Below are positions 1-8,820 of a DNA stretch of 64,000 bases, piece after piece. The stretch comes from Shimia sp047124445 (GTDB lineage Bacteria > Pseudomonadota > Alphaproteobacteria > Rhodobacterales > Rhodobacteraceae), in the NCBI RefSeq assembly GCF_047124445.1, contig NZ_CP138921.1, forward strand, positions 1,984,001 to 2,048,000, written 5' to 3'. The notes beneath the pieces are model-generated. The model searched no databases and was not told the origin of the DNA. It saw only the letters and a list, made by a program, of their open reading frames with translations. The number at the start of each line of letters is the position of its first letter. Position 1 is the first letter of the stretch. A program made the position numbers and the translations under genes.

Positions 1-13
1 TGCATGAAACGAA

Positions 14-36
14 AGAGGCCCCTGGGCCTCTTTTTT
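14..36 (+). terminator. Rho-independent terminator of a gene left of the window
   Basis: A short GC-rich hairpin (AGAGGCC, loop CCTG, GGCCTCT) runs straight into a T-tract. No gene lies inside the window upstream of it, so it most likely ends a gene beyond the left edge. Confidence 0.75.
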
Positions 37-162
37 CGTTACACCGGCGGAAACGGCGTTCCTCCCCAACACGTTCCGGTGACGTCGCGCCCCGACACTT
101 GATCGATACCCCGGTTGTCGTAGTCTCATCGCACCACAACGCGAACAGACAAGGGACAGCCC

Positions 163-570
163 ATGACACATCTCACAGGTCAATGCCTCTGCGGCGAGAT
201 TTCATTTGAAGCGGACGGTGACGTGCCAGTGATGGCCAACTGCCACTGCACCGCATGCCGCCACTCTACCGGCAGCGCTTATGCCACGTTGATGTTCATG
301 AAACAGGACGACATCAAAATCTCCGGTACCCCTAAAACCTTCTCACACGGCTCGGACGCGGGCACCACGATGACCAAACATTTCTGTGGCACCTGCGGCA
401 CGCCCCTGTTCACGCAAAACTCGGCCCGCGAAGGCATGCTGGGCATCCGCGCCGGCAATATCAAAGAACACGAAGAATTTGCCCCCAAAGTGAACGTCTA
501 CGTGTCCAGCAAACTTGACGCGACGGTCTTGGAAGACGGCATCCCTGCGTTCGAAAAAATGCCCGGCTAA
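163..570 (+). CDS. GFA-family (CENP-V/GFA) zinc-binding protein
   Basis: This 135-residue protein belongs to the GFA family, named after glutathione-dependent formaldehyde-activating enzyme; most members have unknown substrates. The Zn-binding cysteines are visible: GQCLCGE near residues 7-13, the CHCTACR cluster near residue 28 and CGTCGTP near residue 76. This is full length for the family. An SD-like AAGGGACAG lies just before the ATG. It stands alone upstream of fabB, separated by 158 bp that hold a hairpin. The family assignment is secure, the reaction is not. Confidence 0.85.
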   Translation: MTHLTGQCLCGEISFEADGDVPVMANCHCTACRHSTGSAYATLMFMKQDDIKISGTPKTFSHGSDAGTTMTKHFCGTCGTPLFTQNSAREGMLGIRAGNIKEHEEFAPKVNVYVSSKLDATVLEDGIPAFEKMPG

Positions 571-579
571 AGCAAGATC

Positions 580-609
580 GCCTCTGGCCGATACAAAGCA
601 GCCAGAGGC
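580..609. other. Intergenic hairpin after the GFA gene
   Basis: A perfect 9-bp inverted repeat (GCCTCTGGC and GCCAGAGGC, 12-nt loop) lies 9 bp after the stop codon. It has no T-tract, so it may be a weak terminator or an mRNA 3' end stabiliser. Confidence 0.4.
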
Positions 610-728
610 GGCACCCACCCACGCAGGCAGGTAAATCCCGACCACGGGCGACCTGTCGCAACGCCCCACCTTGCGCCGCCCCCCCTTCATCCCCTACATA
701 GTGCCCAGCAAACTATGGGAGAGCGCAC

Positions 729-1958
729 ATGCGTCGCGTCGTCGTTACCGGACTGGGTATCGTATCCTCGATTGGCAACAATGCCGAAGAAGTCACCGCC
801 TCGTTAAAAGCGGGCAAATCCGGCATTTCCGCCAGCGCTGAAATGGCGGAGCACGGCTTCCGCAGTCAGATCGCGGGCCATCTCGACATCGACATCAAAG
901 AGCTGGTCGACAAACGCACGCTGCGCTTCATGGGCCCCGGTGCCGCCTACGCCCATATCGCCATGCAGCAGGCCATCGCCGACGCGGGTCTCTCGGAGGA
1001 TCAGGTTGTGAACGAGCGCACCGGCCTTGTGGCTGGCTCCGGCGGCCCGTCCACCTCAGCCATGCTGACCGCGCACCAGACGGTGGCCAAGACCGGCGCC
1101 ACCAAGCGCATTGGGCCTTTTGCGGTGCCAAAATGCATGAGCTCGACGATTTCGGCTAACCTGGCAACTGCTTTTAAAATCAAAGGCATCAACTACTCGA
1201 TCACCTCCGCCTGCTCGACCTCCCTGCACTGCATCGGCAACGCCGCAGAGCAGATCATGATGGGCAAGCAGGACGTGATGTTTGCTGGCGGCGGCGAAGA
1301 ACTCGACTGGACCTTGTCCTGCCTGTTTGACGCCATGGGCGCGATGAGCAGCAAATACAACGACACCCCGGAAAAAGCCTCCCGCGCCTTTGACGCGGAC
1401 CGCGACGGCTTTGTCATCTCCGGCGGCGGCGGCATTGTGGTTCTGGAAGACCTTGAGCACGCGCTGGCTCGTGGTGCCAAAATCTACGCCGAAGTCACCG
1501 GCTTCGCCGCAACCTCCGATGGCCATGACATGGTGGCCCCTTCTGGTGAAGGCGGCGAACGCGCCATGCGTTTGGCCACTGCCACGCTGCCTGAAGACCG
1601 TAAGGTCAGCTACATCAACGCCCACGGCACTTCCACACCGGTTGGCGATGTTGGCGAAGTTGAGGCCGTGCGCCGCGTCTTCGGCGAAGGTACCACACCG
1701 CCTATCTCCTCCACCAAATCCATGACCGGCCACGCCCAGGGCGCAGCGGGCGCATTGGAAGCGATCTTCTGCCTGCTGATGCTGGATGGCGACTTCATCA
1801 CACCATCGATCAACGTGGAAAACATGGACCCGGCAATCAACCCGGGCGAAGTGGCCACCGATCTGGTGGAAAACGCCGGTCTGGACACGGTGATGACCAA
1901 CAGCTTTGGCTTTGGCGGCACCAACGGTTCAATGCTGCTGTCCAAATACCGCGGCTAA
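729..1958 (+). CDS. fabB: Beta-ketoacyl-ACP synthase I
   Basis: FabB condenses malonyl-ACP with acyl-ACP in fatty acid elongation and is the isozyme needed in the unsaturated pathway. The 409-residue length fits. The nucleophile is Cys162 in SACSTS, and the two active-site histidines sit in NAHGTST and MTGHAQG. The C-terminal glycine-rich NSFGFGGTN motif is intact. An AGGA-poor but purine-rich GGGAGAG precedes the ATG. FabA and FabI, the usual partners in related genomes, are not adjacent here, and the gene upstream is the unrelated GFA protein. Confidence 0.95.
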   Translation: MRRVVVTGLGIVSSIGNNAEEVTASLKAGKSGISASAEMAEHGFRSQIAGHLDIDIKELVDKRTLRFMGPGAAYAHIAMQQAIADAGLSEDQVVNERTGLVAGSGGPSTSAMLTAHQTVAKTGATKRIGPFAVPKCMSSTISANLATAFKIKGINYSITSACSTSLHCIGNAAEQIMMGKQDVMFAGGGEELDWTLSCLFDAMGAMSSKYNDTPEKASRAFDADRDGFVISGGGGIVVLEDLEHALARGAKIYAEVTGFAATSDGHDMVAPSGEGGERAMRLATATLPEDRKVSYINAHGTSTPVGDVGEVEAVRRVFGEGTTPPISSTKSMTGHAQGAAGALEAIFCLLMLDGDFITPSINVENMDPAINPGEVATDLVENAGLDTVMTNSFGFGGTNGSMLLSKYRG

Positions 1959-1984
1959 GCACTGCCCCAATATGCAAGTTTTCA

Positions 1985-2008
1985 GAAATGCCCCGCGCGG
2001 GGCATTTC
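1985..2008. terminator. Bidirectional terminator between fabB and the nitronate monooxygenase gene
   Basis: A perfect 12-bp self-complementary stem centred on CCCCGCGCGGGG, with AAAT/ATTT ends, sits between two convergent genes. T-rich sequence follows in either direction, so it can serve both. Confidence 0.75.
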
Positions 2009-2020
2009 GCATTTCTCGGG

Positions 2021-3076
2021 TCAGGCCTGCGCCGCGTGCAGCTCCGCGCCAATGGCTTCCAAAATCTCCGCCGCACCACCAGACCGCACCCGTGCCACGC
2101 CGGTGCCTGCCCATTGCGCGCCAAAGCCTGTCTCTCCAGCCGCCTTCGCCGCCGCATTCAGCGCCTTGCCCGCATCATAGGTCACCGGGTAGTCCGGCAC
2201 CTTGGCGTGTAAACCCTGCCCCAGCTTGACAAAATCATTCCGCATACAGCGCGCCGCGCGCCCGGAAATAGATGTGGTCAGCACCGGAGGCCCCTGCTCC
2301 GGGTCCCGCAACGCCGCGCGGTAGGCTGCGTCCGCCGCTGACTCCGTACAATCCAGAAACGCCGTGCCCAGCTGTGCCGCCGCAGCCCCCCGCGCCAAGG
2401 CCCGCGCCACATCCGCGCCATCCATCAAACCGCCCGCCGCAATCACTGGCAGCTCACAGGCCGCCACCAGCCGCTCCACCAATGACAGCGTTGGCAGCGC
2501 TTCATCCTCCACATCCGGATCAAACGCCCCGCGATGCCCTCCCGCCTCAATGCCCTGCGCCACAATCGCGTCCACACCCACCGCCTCACAGGCCCGCGCC
2601 TCCGCGATATTAGTAGCACTGGCAAACACCAGATTGCCTGCGGCCTGCAATTCCGCAATCCACGCCCTGTCCGGCAGGCCAAAGTGCAGGCTCACCACCC
2701 CCGGCGCTTCCTCAATCAACATGTCACACATCGCCCGATCCACCACAAAGCTGGTGTAAATCTCGTGCAACGCCTCAGGCGGCTTTGCGCCAAACCGCGC
2801 AAACGTCGGCGCCAAGGCGGACAGCCAATCTGTTTCTACGTCGGCATCCCGCAGCGCAGGCGCATGGCAAAACACATTGGCATTGATCGGCCGATCCGTC
2901 AGCGCCCGCGCCGCCCGGATCATCTCCCGCGCCCCATCCACGCCCGCGGCCCCAAGGCCCAGCGCGCCGAGACCACCGGCATTGCTCACCGCAGCTGCCA
3001 TCTGAGGTGTCGACACCCCCGCCATCGGCGCCTGCAACAGCGGCCATTTTAGTCCCAGCAACGCAGTCAAATCCAT
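2021..3076 (-). CDS. Nitronate monooxygenase (2-nitropropane dioxygenase family)
   Basis: This 351-residue flavoprotein belongs to the FMN-dependent NMO/NPD TIM-barrel family, which oxidises nitronates such as propionate-3-nitronate. Features seen: the N-terminal QAPMAGVSTP segment, the glycine-rich GGLGALG, the NVFCHAP strand, and the FMN-phosphate motifs AQGIEAGGHRG and IAAGGLMDG, followed by AAAQLGTAFL. I chose the ATG at 3076 because AGGAGG lies 7 nt upstream; a longer frame adds seven unlikely residues. It is convergent with fabB and stands alone. The natural substrate cannot be told from sequence. Confidence 0.88.
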   Translation of the reverse strand: MDLTALLGLKWPLLQAPMAGVSTPQMAAAVSNAGGLGALGLGAAGVDGAREMIRAARALTDRPINANVFCHAPALRDADVETDWLSALAPTFARFGAKPPEALHEIYTSFVVDRAMCDMLIEEAPGVVSLHFGLPDRAWIAELQAAGNLVFASATNIAEARACEAVGVDAIVAQGIEAGGHRGAFDPDVEDEALPTLSLVERLVAACELPVIAAGGLMDGADVARALARGAAAAQLGTAFLDCTESAADAAYRAALRDPEQGPPVLTTSISGRAARCMRNDFVKLGQGLHAKVPDYPVTYDAGKALNAAAKAAGETGFGAQWAGTGVARVRSGGAAEILEAIGAELHAAQA

Positions 3077-3364
3077 GTGACGTCCTCCTGCTCTCACGCT
3101 AGCGCCACACGGACAAAAGAAAACCCCGTCAAACTACGGGAACACATCAGGCACATAACTCTTTCAAATTTTCCAAAACACGCCAATCGGTCACCTTCCC
3201 TTACCAATTTGGCATTTGAATCCAACCATCTACCACAGCCATGCGCCAAACGCATACCTTTTGGGCGAATTTGACACAGCTAAATGTCTTGGAGGTAGAG
3301 CAGATCCCACAGTATAGACCCAGAAAATTTCGCCCCTTTCGTCTAGCATGGACCCTTTTTGCAA

Positions 3365-3694
3365 ATGCCCCTTTCCGCAATCTTACTGGCTGTTTCCGGC
3401 CTGGCGCTCTTGGTGTTTCTCACCACCAACGCCTTCACCGGCCGCCCCTTGCTGAAGAAGGCGGAACCGTTTTTGGTGATCCTGAGCCTGGTGATTGTTT
3501 TTGTGGCGCTGCAAAGCACCATCTCCGACAGCGCCGCACACGATCACGCCCACCGTCCAAAATCAATTTTGCATGAGTTCCAGTTCAGCCGCCATTGCGC
3601 AAACCGTCTGGGTGGCGTGGCAACCTTTACCGAAGACATGGCCTACTGCATCCGTGGCGACTTTATAGCCAACCAGCAAAAGCTGTTGCAATAA
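3365..3694 (+). CDS. Small membrane protein of unknown function
   Basis: A 109-residue protein not recognised as a known family. It starts with a hydrophobic segment at residues 3-20, has a second at about 34-50, then a soluble tail with a His-rich AHDHAHRP stretch and two cysteines. This suggests two membrane helices with a periplasmic or cytoplasmic C-terminus. The ATG has no clear SD, and a TTG two codons upstream is possible. The strong terminator directly after the stop supports a real gene. About 270 bp upstream hold no other gene I can see. Confidence 0.55.
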   Translation: MPLSAILLAVSGLALLVFLTTNAFTGRPLLKKAEPFLVILSLVIVFVALQSTISDSAAHDHAHRPKSILHEFQFSRHCANRLGGVATFTEDMAYCIRGDFIANQQKLLQ

Positions 3695-3700
3695 CCCAAC

Positions 3701-3730
3701 AAAAAAAGCCCGCCGAAACCGACGGGCTTT
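3701..3730. terminator. Bidirectional terminator
   Basis: AAAGCCCG and CGGGCTTT pair across an interrupted stem, with A- and T-runs on both sides. It lies between two convergent genes, the small membrane protein and the FKBP isomerase. Confidence 0.85.
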
Positions 3731-3753
3731 CATCATCACACCACTTGGCGTGA

Positions 3754-4182
3754 TCAGTTGATTGACACCAGCTCAATCGCAAAGGTCAGATCTTTGCCTG
3801 CCAGCATGTGGTTCGCGTCCAGCTTCACCACCTCATCGGTGATCTCCACCACGGTCACAGGCACAACCTGACCGGTTGGGGACTGCATCTGCAGCTGCAA
3901 GCCAATTTCCAGCGGGATCTCTGCCGGGATCTGCTCGCGTGGCACATCCTGAATCGCTTCCTCATGACGTGGGCCATAGGCCTGATCCGCCGGGATCTCC
4001 GCCACTTTCTTCTCACCCACGCTCATGCCGTCCACGGCGGTGTCAAAGCCTGGGATCACCTGACCGCTGCCCAGGGTGAACTCGAGCGGATCGCGACCCT
4101 CGGAGCTGTCAAATACAGAGCCATCGCTCAGGGTGCCGGTGTAGTGGATGCGGACGGTATCGCCCGATTTTGCTGCGGTCAT
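3754..4182 (-). CDS. FKBP-type peptidyl-prolyl cis-trans isomerase (SlyD-like)
   Basis: This 142-residue protein is a cytoplasmic FKBP with the SlyD layout: the FKBP half (HYTGTL, GSVFDSS, the PLEFTLGSGQVIPGFD segment) with an insert-in-flap domain at about residues 65-125. Unlike E. coli SlyD it lacks a His/Cys-rich metal-binding tail. It catalyses proline isomerisation and probably acts as a folding chaperone. The chosen ATG has GGGA 8 nt upstream; a start 4 codons earlier is possible. The gene is monocistronic. Confidence 0.92.
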   Translation of the reverse strand: MTAAKSGDTVRIHYTGTLSDGSVFDSSEGRDPLEFTLGSGQVIPGFDTAVDGMSVGEKKVAEIPADQAYGPRHEEAIQDVPREQIPAEIPLEIGLQLQMQSPTGQVVPVTVVEITDEVVKLDANHMLAGKDLTFAIELVSIN

Positions 4183-4323
4183 AAAATGTCCCATCTGTCA
4201 GCTTTGTCCGACCCCTCCGGCCGGCTTGAAGCGCGCACCCTATAGCCCTCACGTCTATTTGTAAAACAGGCCTTTTCGCCCCGCACCAAACCTGCCACTC
4301 TGCCCGCGACACGGGAGGACACC

Positions 4324-5010
4324 ATGGCCATCACCACCTGCATTTTTGACGCCTACGGCACACTGTTTGACGTCGCCGCAGCAGCCCGCGAAGCCGCCGC
4401 AGAACCGGGTCGCGAAGCTTTTGCCCAACATTGGCAGAAAGTGGCAAACGACTGGCGGTTGAAACAGCTGCAGTACACCTGGCTGCGCGCCGTTGCCGAT
4501 GCCCACACCGACTTCTGGGAGGTCACGCAAAACGGTCTCGACTGGGCCCTGGAGGCCTCGGGCCTGCAAGGTGACCCGGAACTGCGCGAACGTCTGCTGG
4601 CGCTCTACTGGGAGCTCTCCGCCTACCCCGAAGTGCCGGACATGCTTGCCAAACTCAAAGCAGCAGGCATGAACACCGCGATCCTGTCCAACGGTTCGCC
4701 CAACATGCTCACTGGCGCGGTGGACTCCGCGGGCGTGCAAGAATTCCTTGATGATGTGCTCAGCGTCGAAGACGTGCAGATCTTCAAACCCGCCGCAGTG
4801 GTCTATGACCTTGTTGGACAGCGTTTCAACTGCGCCAAAGACGAAGTTCTGTTTGTCTCCTCCAACGGTTGGGATGCGGGTTGCGCCACCGGCTACGGCT
4901 TCACCACCGCATGGGTGAACCGCGCGGGTGAGCCCGTCGACCGCCTGCCATGGACACCCCACCACATTCTGTCTGACCTCACCAGCATTCCCGATCTCAC
5001 GAGTTCCTGA
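4324..5010 (+). CDS. Haloacid dehalogenase type II (HAD superfamily)
   Basis: This 228-residue HAD hydrolase matches L-2-haloacid dehalogenases in length and motifs: nucleophile Asp9 in FDAYGTLFD, motif II LSNGSP, motif III Lys in FKPAAVVYD and the SSNGWD loop typical of the dehalogenase subtype. These enzymes hydrolyse the carbon-halogen bond of 2-haloalkanoates to 2-hydroxy acids. It has an SD (GGGAGG) and opens a tightly packed seven-gene run reaching 10292. The next gene overlaps it by one base (TGATG). The real substrate may be something other than a haloacid. Confidence 0.88.
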   Translation: MAITTCIFDAYGTLFDVAAAAREAAAEPGREAFAQHWQKVANDWRLKQLQYTWLRAVADAHTDFWEVTQNGLDWALEASGLQGDPELRERLLALYWELSAYPEVPDMLAKLKAAGMNTAILSNGSPNMLTGAVDSAGVQEFLDDVLSVEDVQIFKPAAVVYDLVGQRFNCAKDEVLFVSSNGWDAGCATGYGFTTAWVNRAGEPVDRLPWTPHHILSDLTSIPDLTSS

Positions 5011-5855
5011 TGTCCCATTTCACCACCTCTGACGGCCTGTCGCTCTATTATGATGACACCGGCGGGCCCGGCCCGATTGTGCTCTGCCTCTCCGGCCTGA
5101 CCCGCAACGCCACTGATTTTGACTATGTGCACCCCCACCTGAAAGACGCCCGCGTGATCCGCATGGACTACCGTGGCCGCGGCCAATCCGAATGGGCCGA
5201 AGACTTCGCCACTTATAATCTCCTGCGCGAGGCCCAAGACGCGCTTGAGCTGCTCGACCACCTTGGCGTCGACAAAACCGCGATCCTTGGCACCTCGCGT
5301 GGGGGGCTCATCGCACTCACGCTGATGGAAATGGCCCCCAACCGAGTCACCGGCGTCTGCTTCAACGACGTGGGACCGGTGATCGAAACTGACGGCCTCG
5401 AAGTCATCCTCGTCTTCATTGGCCGCAAACCGGTGTGGACCACCCGCGCCGAGGCCGCCGAGGCCCTAGCCACCCGCCTGCCCGGCTTTCACAATGTCCC
5501 CGCCAGCCGTTGGGAAGAAGAGGCCGCGCACCACTTTGTCGAAACTGACGATGGCCTCAACATCAACTACGATCCGAAACTGCGCAACGCCGTGCTAGCC
5601 GAGTTCGATCCCAAAGCCCCCGCAGGTGACCTATGGCCTCAGTTTGACAAGCTCAGTGGCCGCCCCCTCGCCGTCCTGCGCGGTGAGCACTCCGACATTC
5701 TGAGCCAAGAGACCTACACCGAAATGCAGTCCCGCGCGCCCATGCTGGCCGCCGAGGTCAAAGACCGCGCCCATGTGCCTTTCTTGGACGAGCCGGAATG
5801 CCTTGATGTGCTGCACCAATGGATCGCCCAACTGCCCAACGGAGAGTCCGCATGA
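5010..5855 (+). CDS. Alpha/beta hydrolase
   Basis: A 281-residue alpha/beta-fold hydrolase. The oxyanion region is LSGLTRN, the nucleophile elbow is GTSRGG with Ser96, and the catalytic His is in RAHVPFLDEPE near residue 256. A short cap domain lies between about residues 120 and 200. The start overlaps the preceding stop by one base and the end overlaps the dehydratase start by four (ATGA), so it is translationally coupled on both sides. The substrate is unknown; the setting suggests a small ester or C-C bond in a catabolic route. Confidence 0.85.
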   Translation: MSHFTTSDGLSLYYDDTGGPGPIVLCLSGLTRNATDFDYVHPHLKDARVIRMDYRGRGQSEWAEDFATYNLLREAQDALELLDHLGVDKTAILGTSRGGLIALTLMEMAPNRVTGVCFNDVGPVIETDGLEVILVFIGRKPVWTTRAEAAEALATRLPGFHNVPASRWEEEAAHHFVETDDGLNINYDPKLRNAVLAEFDPKAPAGDLWPQFDKLSGRPLAVLRGEHSDILSQETYTEMQSRAPMLAAEVKDRAHVPFLDEPECLDVLHQWIAQLPNGESA

Positions 5856-6826
5856 ACATCGACATGATCCGCGCCGCTGCAAAGCGCATCCAAGGCCACG
5901 CCCGCGTCACGCCCATGCTGACCTCGCCATTCTTGGATGACATCGCTGGCCGCCGCGTGCTGGTGAAGGCCGAAAACCTGCAACACACCGGGTCTTTCAA
6001 GTTTCGCGGCGGTTGGTCTGCGGTCTCTGCTATGGACGAAGCCACCCGCAAACGCGGTGTGATCGCCTTCTCTTCCGGCAATCACGCCCAAGGCGTGGCC
6101 GCCGCCGCCACCGCCCACGGCGCGCCCTCGGTGATCATCATGCCGCAGAACGCCCCGAAGCTGAAAATCGACAACACCCGCGCCTTGGGGGCCGAAGTGG
6201 TGCTTTATGACCGCGCCGGTGGCGAAAGCCGTGAAGAGGTGGGCAACAAGATCGCCGAAGAGCGCGGCCTGACCCTGATCCGCCCCTATGACGAGCCGCA
6301 AGTAATCGCCGGCCAAGGCACCGTGGGGCTGGAAATCGCAACCCAAGCCGCCGAGCTTGGCGTGACCTCTGGCGACGTGATTGCCTGTTGCGGCGGCGGT
6401 GGTTTGACCGCGGGCATCGCTTTGGCTCTTGAGGCCGACGCCCCCAACCTGCGCGCCCGCCCATCGGAGCCCGAAGGCTTTGATGACACCGCACGCTCTC
6501 TGGAAACCGGCAGCATCCAGCGCAATGCCAATGAGACTGGCTCCATTTGCGATGCCATCATCACGCCCCAGCCCGGCGACCTCACGTTCCCGATCCTGCA
6601 GCGTCTGGTTGGCCCCGGATTTGTTGTGAGTGAAGACGAGGTGCTGCAGGCCATGTCCCTCGCCTTCAAACGCTTGAAAATCGTCGCCGAACCCGGCGGG
6701 GCCTGCGCCCTGGCCGCCGCCCTGTTTCATGGCGACAAAATCAAAGGCGACGCTGTGGTCGCTGTTTGCACCGGCGGCAATGTCGACGCCGATGTCTTTG
6801 CTGACGCTCTTAAAAGGTTCCCGTAA
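5852..6826 (+). CDS. Threonine/serine dehydratase-like PLP enzyme
   Basis: This 324-residue fold-type II PLP enzyme resembles catabolic threonine dehydratase and serine racemase. The PLP Schiff-base lysine is Lys50 in GSFKFRGG, the substrate loop is SSGNHAQG, and the phosphate-binding loop is CCGGGGLTAG. There is no C-terminal ACT regulatory domain, so it is not a biosynthetic IlvA. The ATG overlaps the previous stop (ATGA). Activity on threonine, serine or a 3-hydroxy amino acid such as hydroxyaspartate is possible. The company of hydrolases suggests the latter kind of specialised substrate, but that is inference. Confidence 0.85.
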   Translation: MNIDMIRAAAKRIQGHARVTPMLTSPFLDDIAGRRVLVKAENLQHTGSFKFRGGWSAVSAMDEATRKRGVIAFSSGNHAQGVAAAATAHGAPSVIIMPQNAPKLKIDNTRALGAEVVLYDRAGGESREEVGNKIAEERGLTLIRPYDEPQVIAGQGTVGLEIATQAAELGVTSGDVIACCGGGGLTAGIALALEADAPNLRARPSEPEGFDDTARSLETGSIQRNANETGSICDAIITPQPGDLTFPILQRLVGPGFVVSEDEVLQAMSLAFKRLKIVAEPGGACALAAALFHGDKIKGDAVVAVCTGGNVDADVFADALKRFP

Positions 6827-8029
6827 ATGACCAATTTCACCATCGCCTCTTTCAACGTGAAAAACCTGATCGGCCCGGATCAGGAATACTACACCTTCCA
6901 GTCCTACACCCCCGAGGAACACGCCTGGAAAGAGGATTGGACCGCCAGCCAGCTGTTCTCCATGGACGCCGACATCGTGGGCTTTCAGGAAATCTTTGAC
7001 GAACCCTCTTTGCGCGGCGTGATCGCAGAGGCCGACCGCATCGGCGAAGAGTCCAACGCCGCGGTCATCCCCGACAAATCCAAGCGCTATCACCGCAAGG
7101 CCATCTTCCGCAAACTTGGCTACACGCCCTACGGCGACGGCGGCTTGTTTGTCGCCCCCAACGTGAACGACACCGGCGAGCCGGGCAAACGCCGCCCCGG
7201 CGTCGCCATCCTGTCACGCTACGGCTTTGCGGAGCCCCCCGAGATCATCCAGGACCTCGACACCCCCGTCGAAATCCCCTTCCAGGGTCTGGACGGCGAC
7301 GACTCCGGCGCCTTTGTCCTGCGCCGCACCTCCCGTCCGATCCTGAAGGCGCGCATCCCCGTGGACGATCAAATCATCACCGTCTTCAATTGCCATCTCA
7401 AATCCAAACTGGGCGAGTTCCCCCGCGACGCCGACGGCAAAGCCCCTGAGGCCGACCTCACCAACTACGACCCACTGGGCCGCGCCATGGGGGCCATGCG
7501 CGCAGCCCTGCGCCGCATGGCCGAAGCCTGGGTCCTGCGCCGCGCCATTGTCGAAGAACTGAACCAAGGCCGCCCGGTCATGGTGCTGGGCGACTTCAAC
7601 GACGGCGAACATGCGGTCAGCTCCGAAATCATCTCCGGCGAAGTGCCCTTCCGCAACTACAGCTGGATGCTGCGCCACGACGCAAAACACGCCAACGACC
7701 GCTACACCCGAAAAGAAAACGACGCCATCCAAGACGCCGTCACCTCCGTCCGCCTAACCTCCGCCGAAGCCTTGTTCACGCGCAAATCCCTGCGCGACAT
7801 GGTCTACACCACCGCCTTTGGAGGGGTTTACGAAAGCATCGATCAAATCTATCTCAGCCAGCACTTCCACCCGGACAATCCGGACCGCCTCGGCGACATG
7901 GACTACTTCAGCGTGTTCAATGACCATCTCACCGATGGCAGCCACGCCGAAGCGCCCTATAACAAACTCGCCTCTGACCACGGGCAAATCATGGCCCACA
8001 TGCGCCTCAAAACCGACGACCAAGACTGA
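6827..8029 (+). CDS. Endonuclease/exonuclease/phosphatase (EEP) family protein
   Basis: This 400-residue protein has the EEP fold shared by DNase I, Mg-dependent phosphodiesterases and sphingomyelinases. Motifs in order: SFNVKNL (residues 8-14), the metal Glu in GFQEIF (about 54), NCHLKSK (about 190), GDFNDGE (about 256) and the terminal SDHGQI (about 385). No signal peptide is seen, so it should be cytoplasmic. It begins directly after the preceding stop and ends two bases before the pcaD-like start. An EEP enzyme inside a run of small-molecule hydrolases is unusual and its substrate cannot be inferred. Confidence 0.85.
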   Translation: MTNFTIASFNVKNLIGPDQEYYTFQSYTPEEHAWKEDWTASQLFSMDADIVGFQEIFDEPSLRGVIAEADRIGEESNAAVIPDKSKRYHRKAIFRKLGYTPYGDGGLFVAPNVNDTGEPGKRRPGVAILSRYGFAEPPEIIQDLDTPVEIPFQGLDGDDSGAFVLRRTSRPILKARIPVDDQIITVFNCHLKSKLGEFPRDADGKAPEADLTNYDPLGRAMGAMRAALRRMAEAWVLRRAIVEELNQGRPVMVLGDFNDGEHAVSSEIISGEVPFRNYSWMLRHDAKHANDRYTRKENDAIQDAVTSVRLTSAEALFTRKSLRDMVYTTAFGGVYESIDQIYLSQHFHPDNPDRLGDMDYFSVFNDHLTDGSHAEAPYNKLASDHGQIMAHMRLKTDDQD

Positions 8030-8031
8030 CC

Positions 8032-8820
8032 ATGCCAACCGCCACGCTCAACCAAATCGAAACCCACTACCGCGACGAAGGCGACCCCAACGGCGCGCCG
8101 GTGCTGTTCATCAACTCGCTCGGCACCACGCTGCACCTCTGGGACCCGATCCTGGAGCATCTGCCCGACGGCCTGCGCATCATCCGCTATGACATGCGCG
8201 GCCATGGCGAAAGTGAGGTGCCGCCCGCGCCATACTCTATGGGGGCATTGGTGAAAGACGCCGAAGCCCTTCTGGAGCACCTCAACGTCAAAGACGCGCT
8301 GGTGGTTGGCCTTTCGATTGGCGGCATGGTGGCGCAGGGTTTGGCGGTAAAGCGCCTCGATCTGGTGCGGGCCATGGTGCTCTCCAACACCGCCGCCAAA
8401 ATCGGCTCTCCCAAGATGTGGCAGGACCGCATCGACATGGTCACCTCCAAGGGCCTGCCCGCCATGTCCGCTGACATCATGCTGCGCTGGTTTTCGCGGG
8501 ATTTCCAAACCCGACCAGAGCTGACCCATTGGAAAGCCATGCTGGAAAGCACCCCAACCGAGGGCTACGCGGGCTGTTGCGCTGCCATCCAAGGCACCGA
8601 CTTCTACACGCCCACCTCCGGTCTGCGCCTGCCCACCTTGGGTATCGCCGGTTCTGAGGACGGTGCCACGCCGCCTGATCTGGTGCGCGAAACCGTCGAA
8701 CTCATCCCCGGCGCCCGTCTGGAACTTCTGCGCCGCACCGGCCACCTGCCCTGCGTGGAAAAGCCTGAAGACTACGCCGCGCTCCTAACGACCTTCATGA
8801 AAGAAACCGGCCATGTCTGA
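8032..8820 (+). CDS. pcaD: 3-oxoadipate enol-lactonase-like hydrolase
   Basis: This 262-residue alpha/beta hydrolase matches PcaD, which opens 3-oxoadipate enol-lactone in the protocatechuate branch of the beta-ketoadipate pathway. Seen: FINSLGT near the start, RGHGES, the nucleophile Ser95 in GLSIGG, and the catalytic His in RRTGHLPCVEKPE. No pcaH, pcaG or pcaC genes are nearby, so the protein may act on another lactone. It overlaps the next hydrolase by eight bases. The gene symbol rests on family likeness only. Confidence 0.8.
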   Translation: MPTATLNQIETHYRDEGDPNGAPVLFINSLGTTLHLWDPILEHLPDGLRIIRYDMRGHGESEVPPAPYSMGALVKDAEALLEHLNVKDALVVGLSIGGMVAQGLAVKRLDLVRAMVLSNTAAKIGSPKMWQDRIDMVTSKGLPAMSADIMLRWFSRDFQTRPELTHWKAMLESTPTEGYAGCCAAIQGTDFYTPTSGLRLPTLGIAGSEDGATPPDLVRETVELIPGARLELLRRTGHLPCVEKPEDYAALLTTFMKETGHV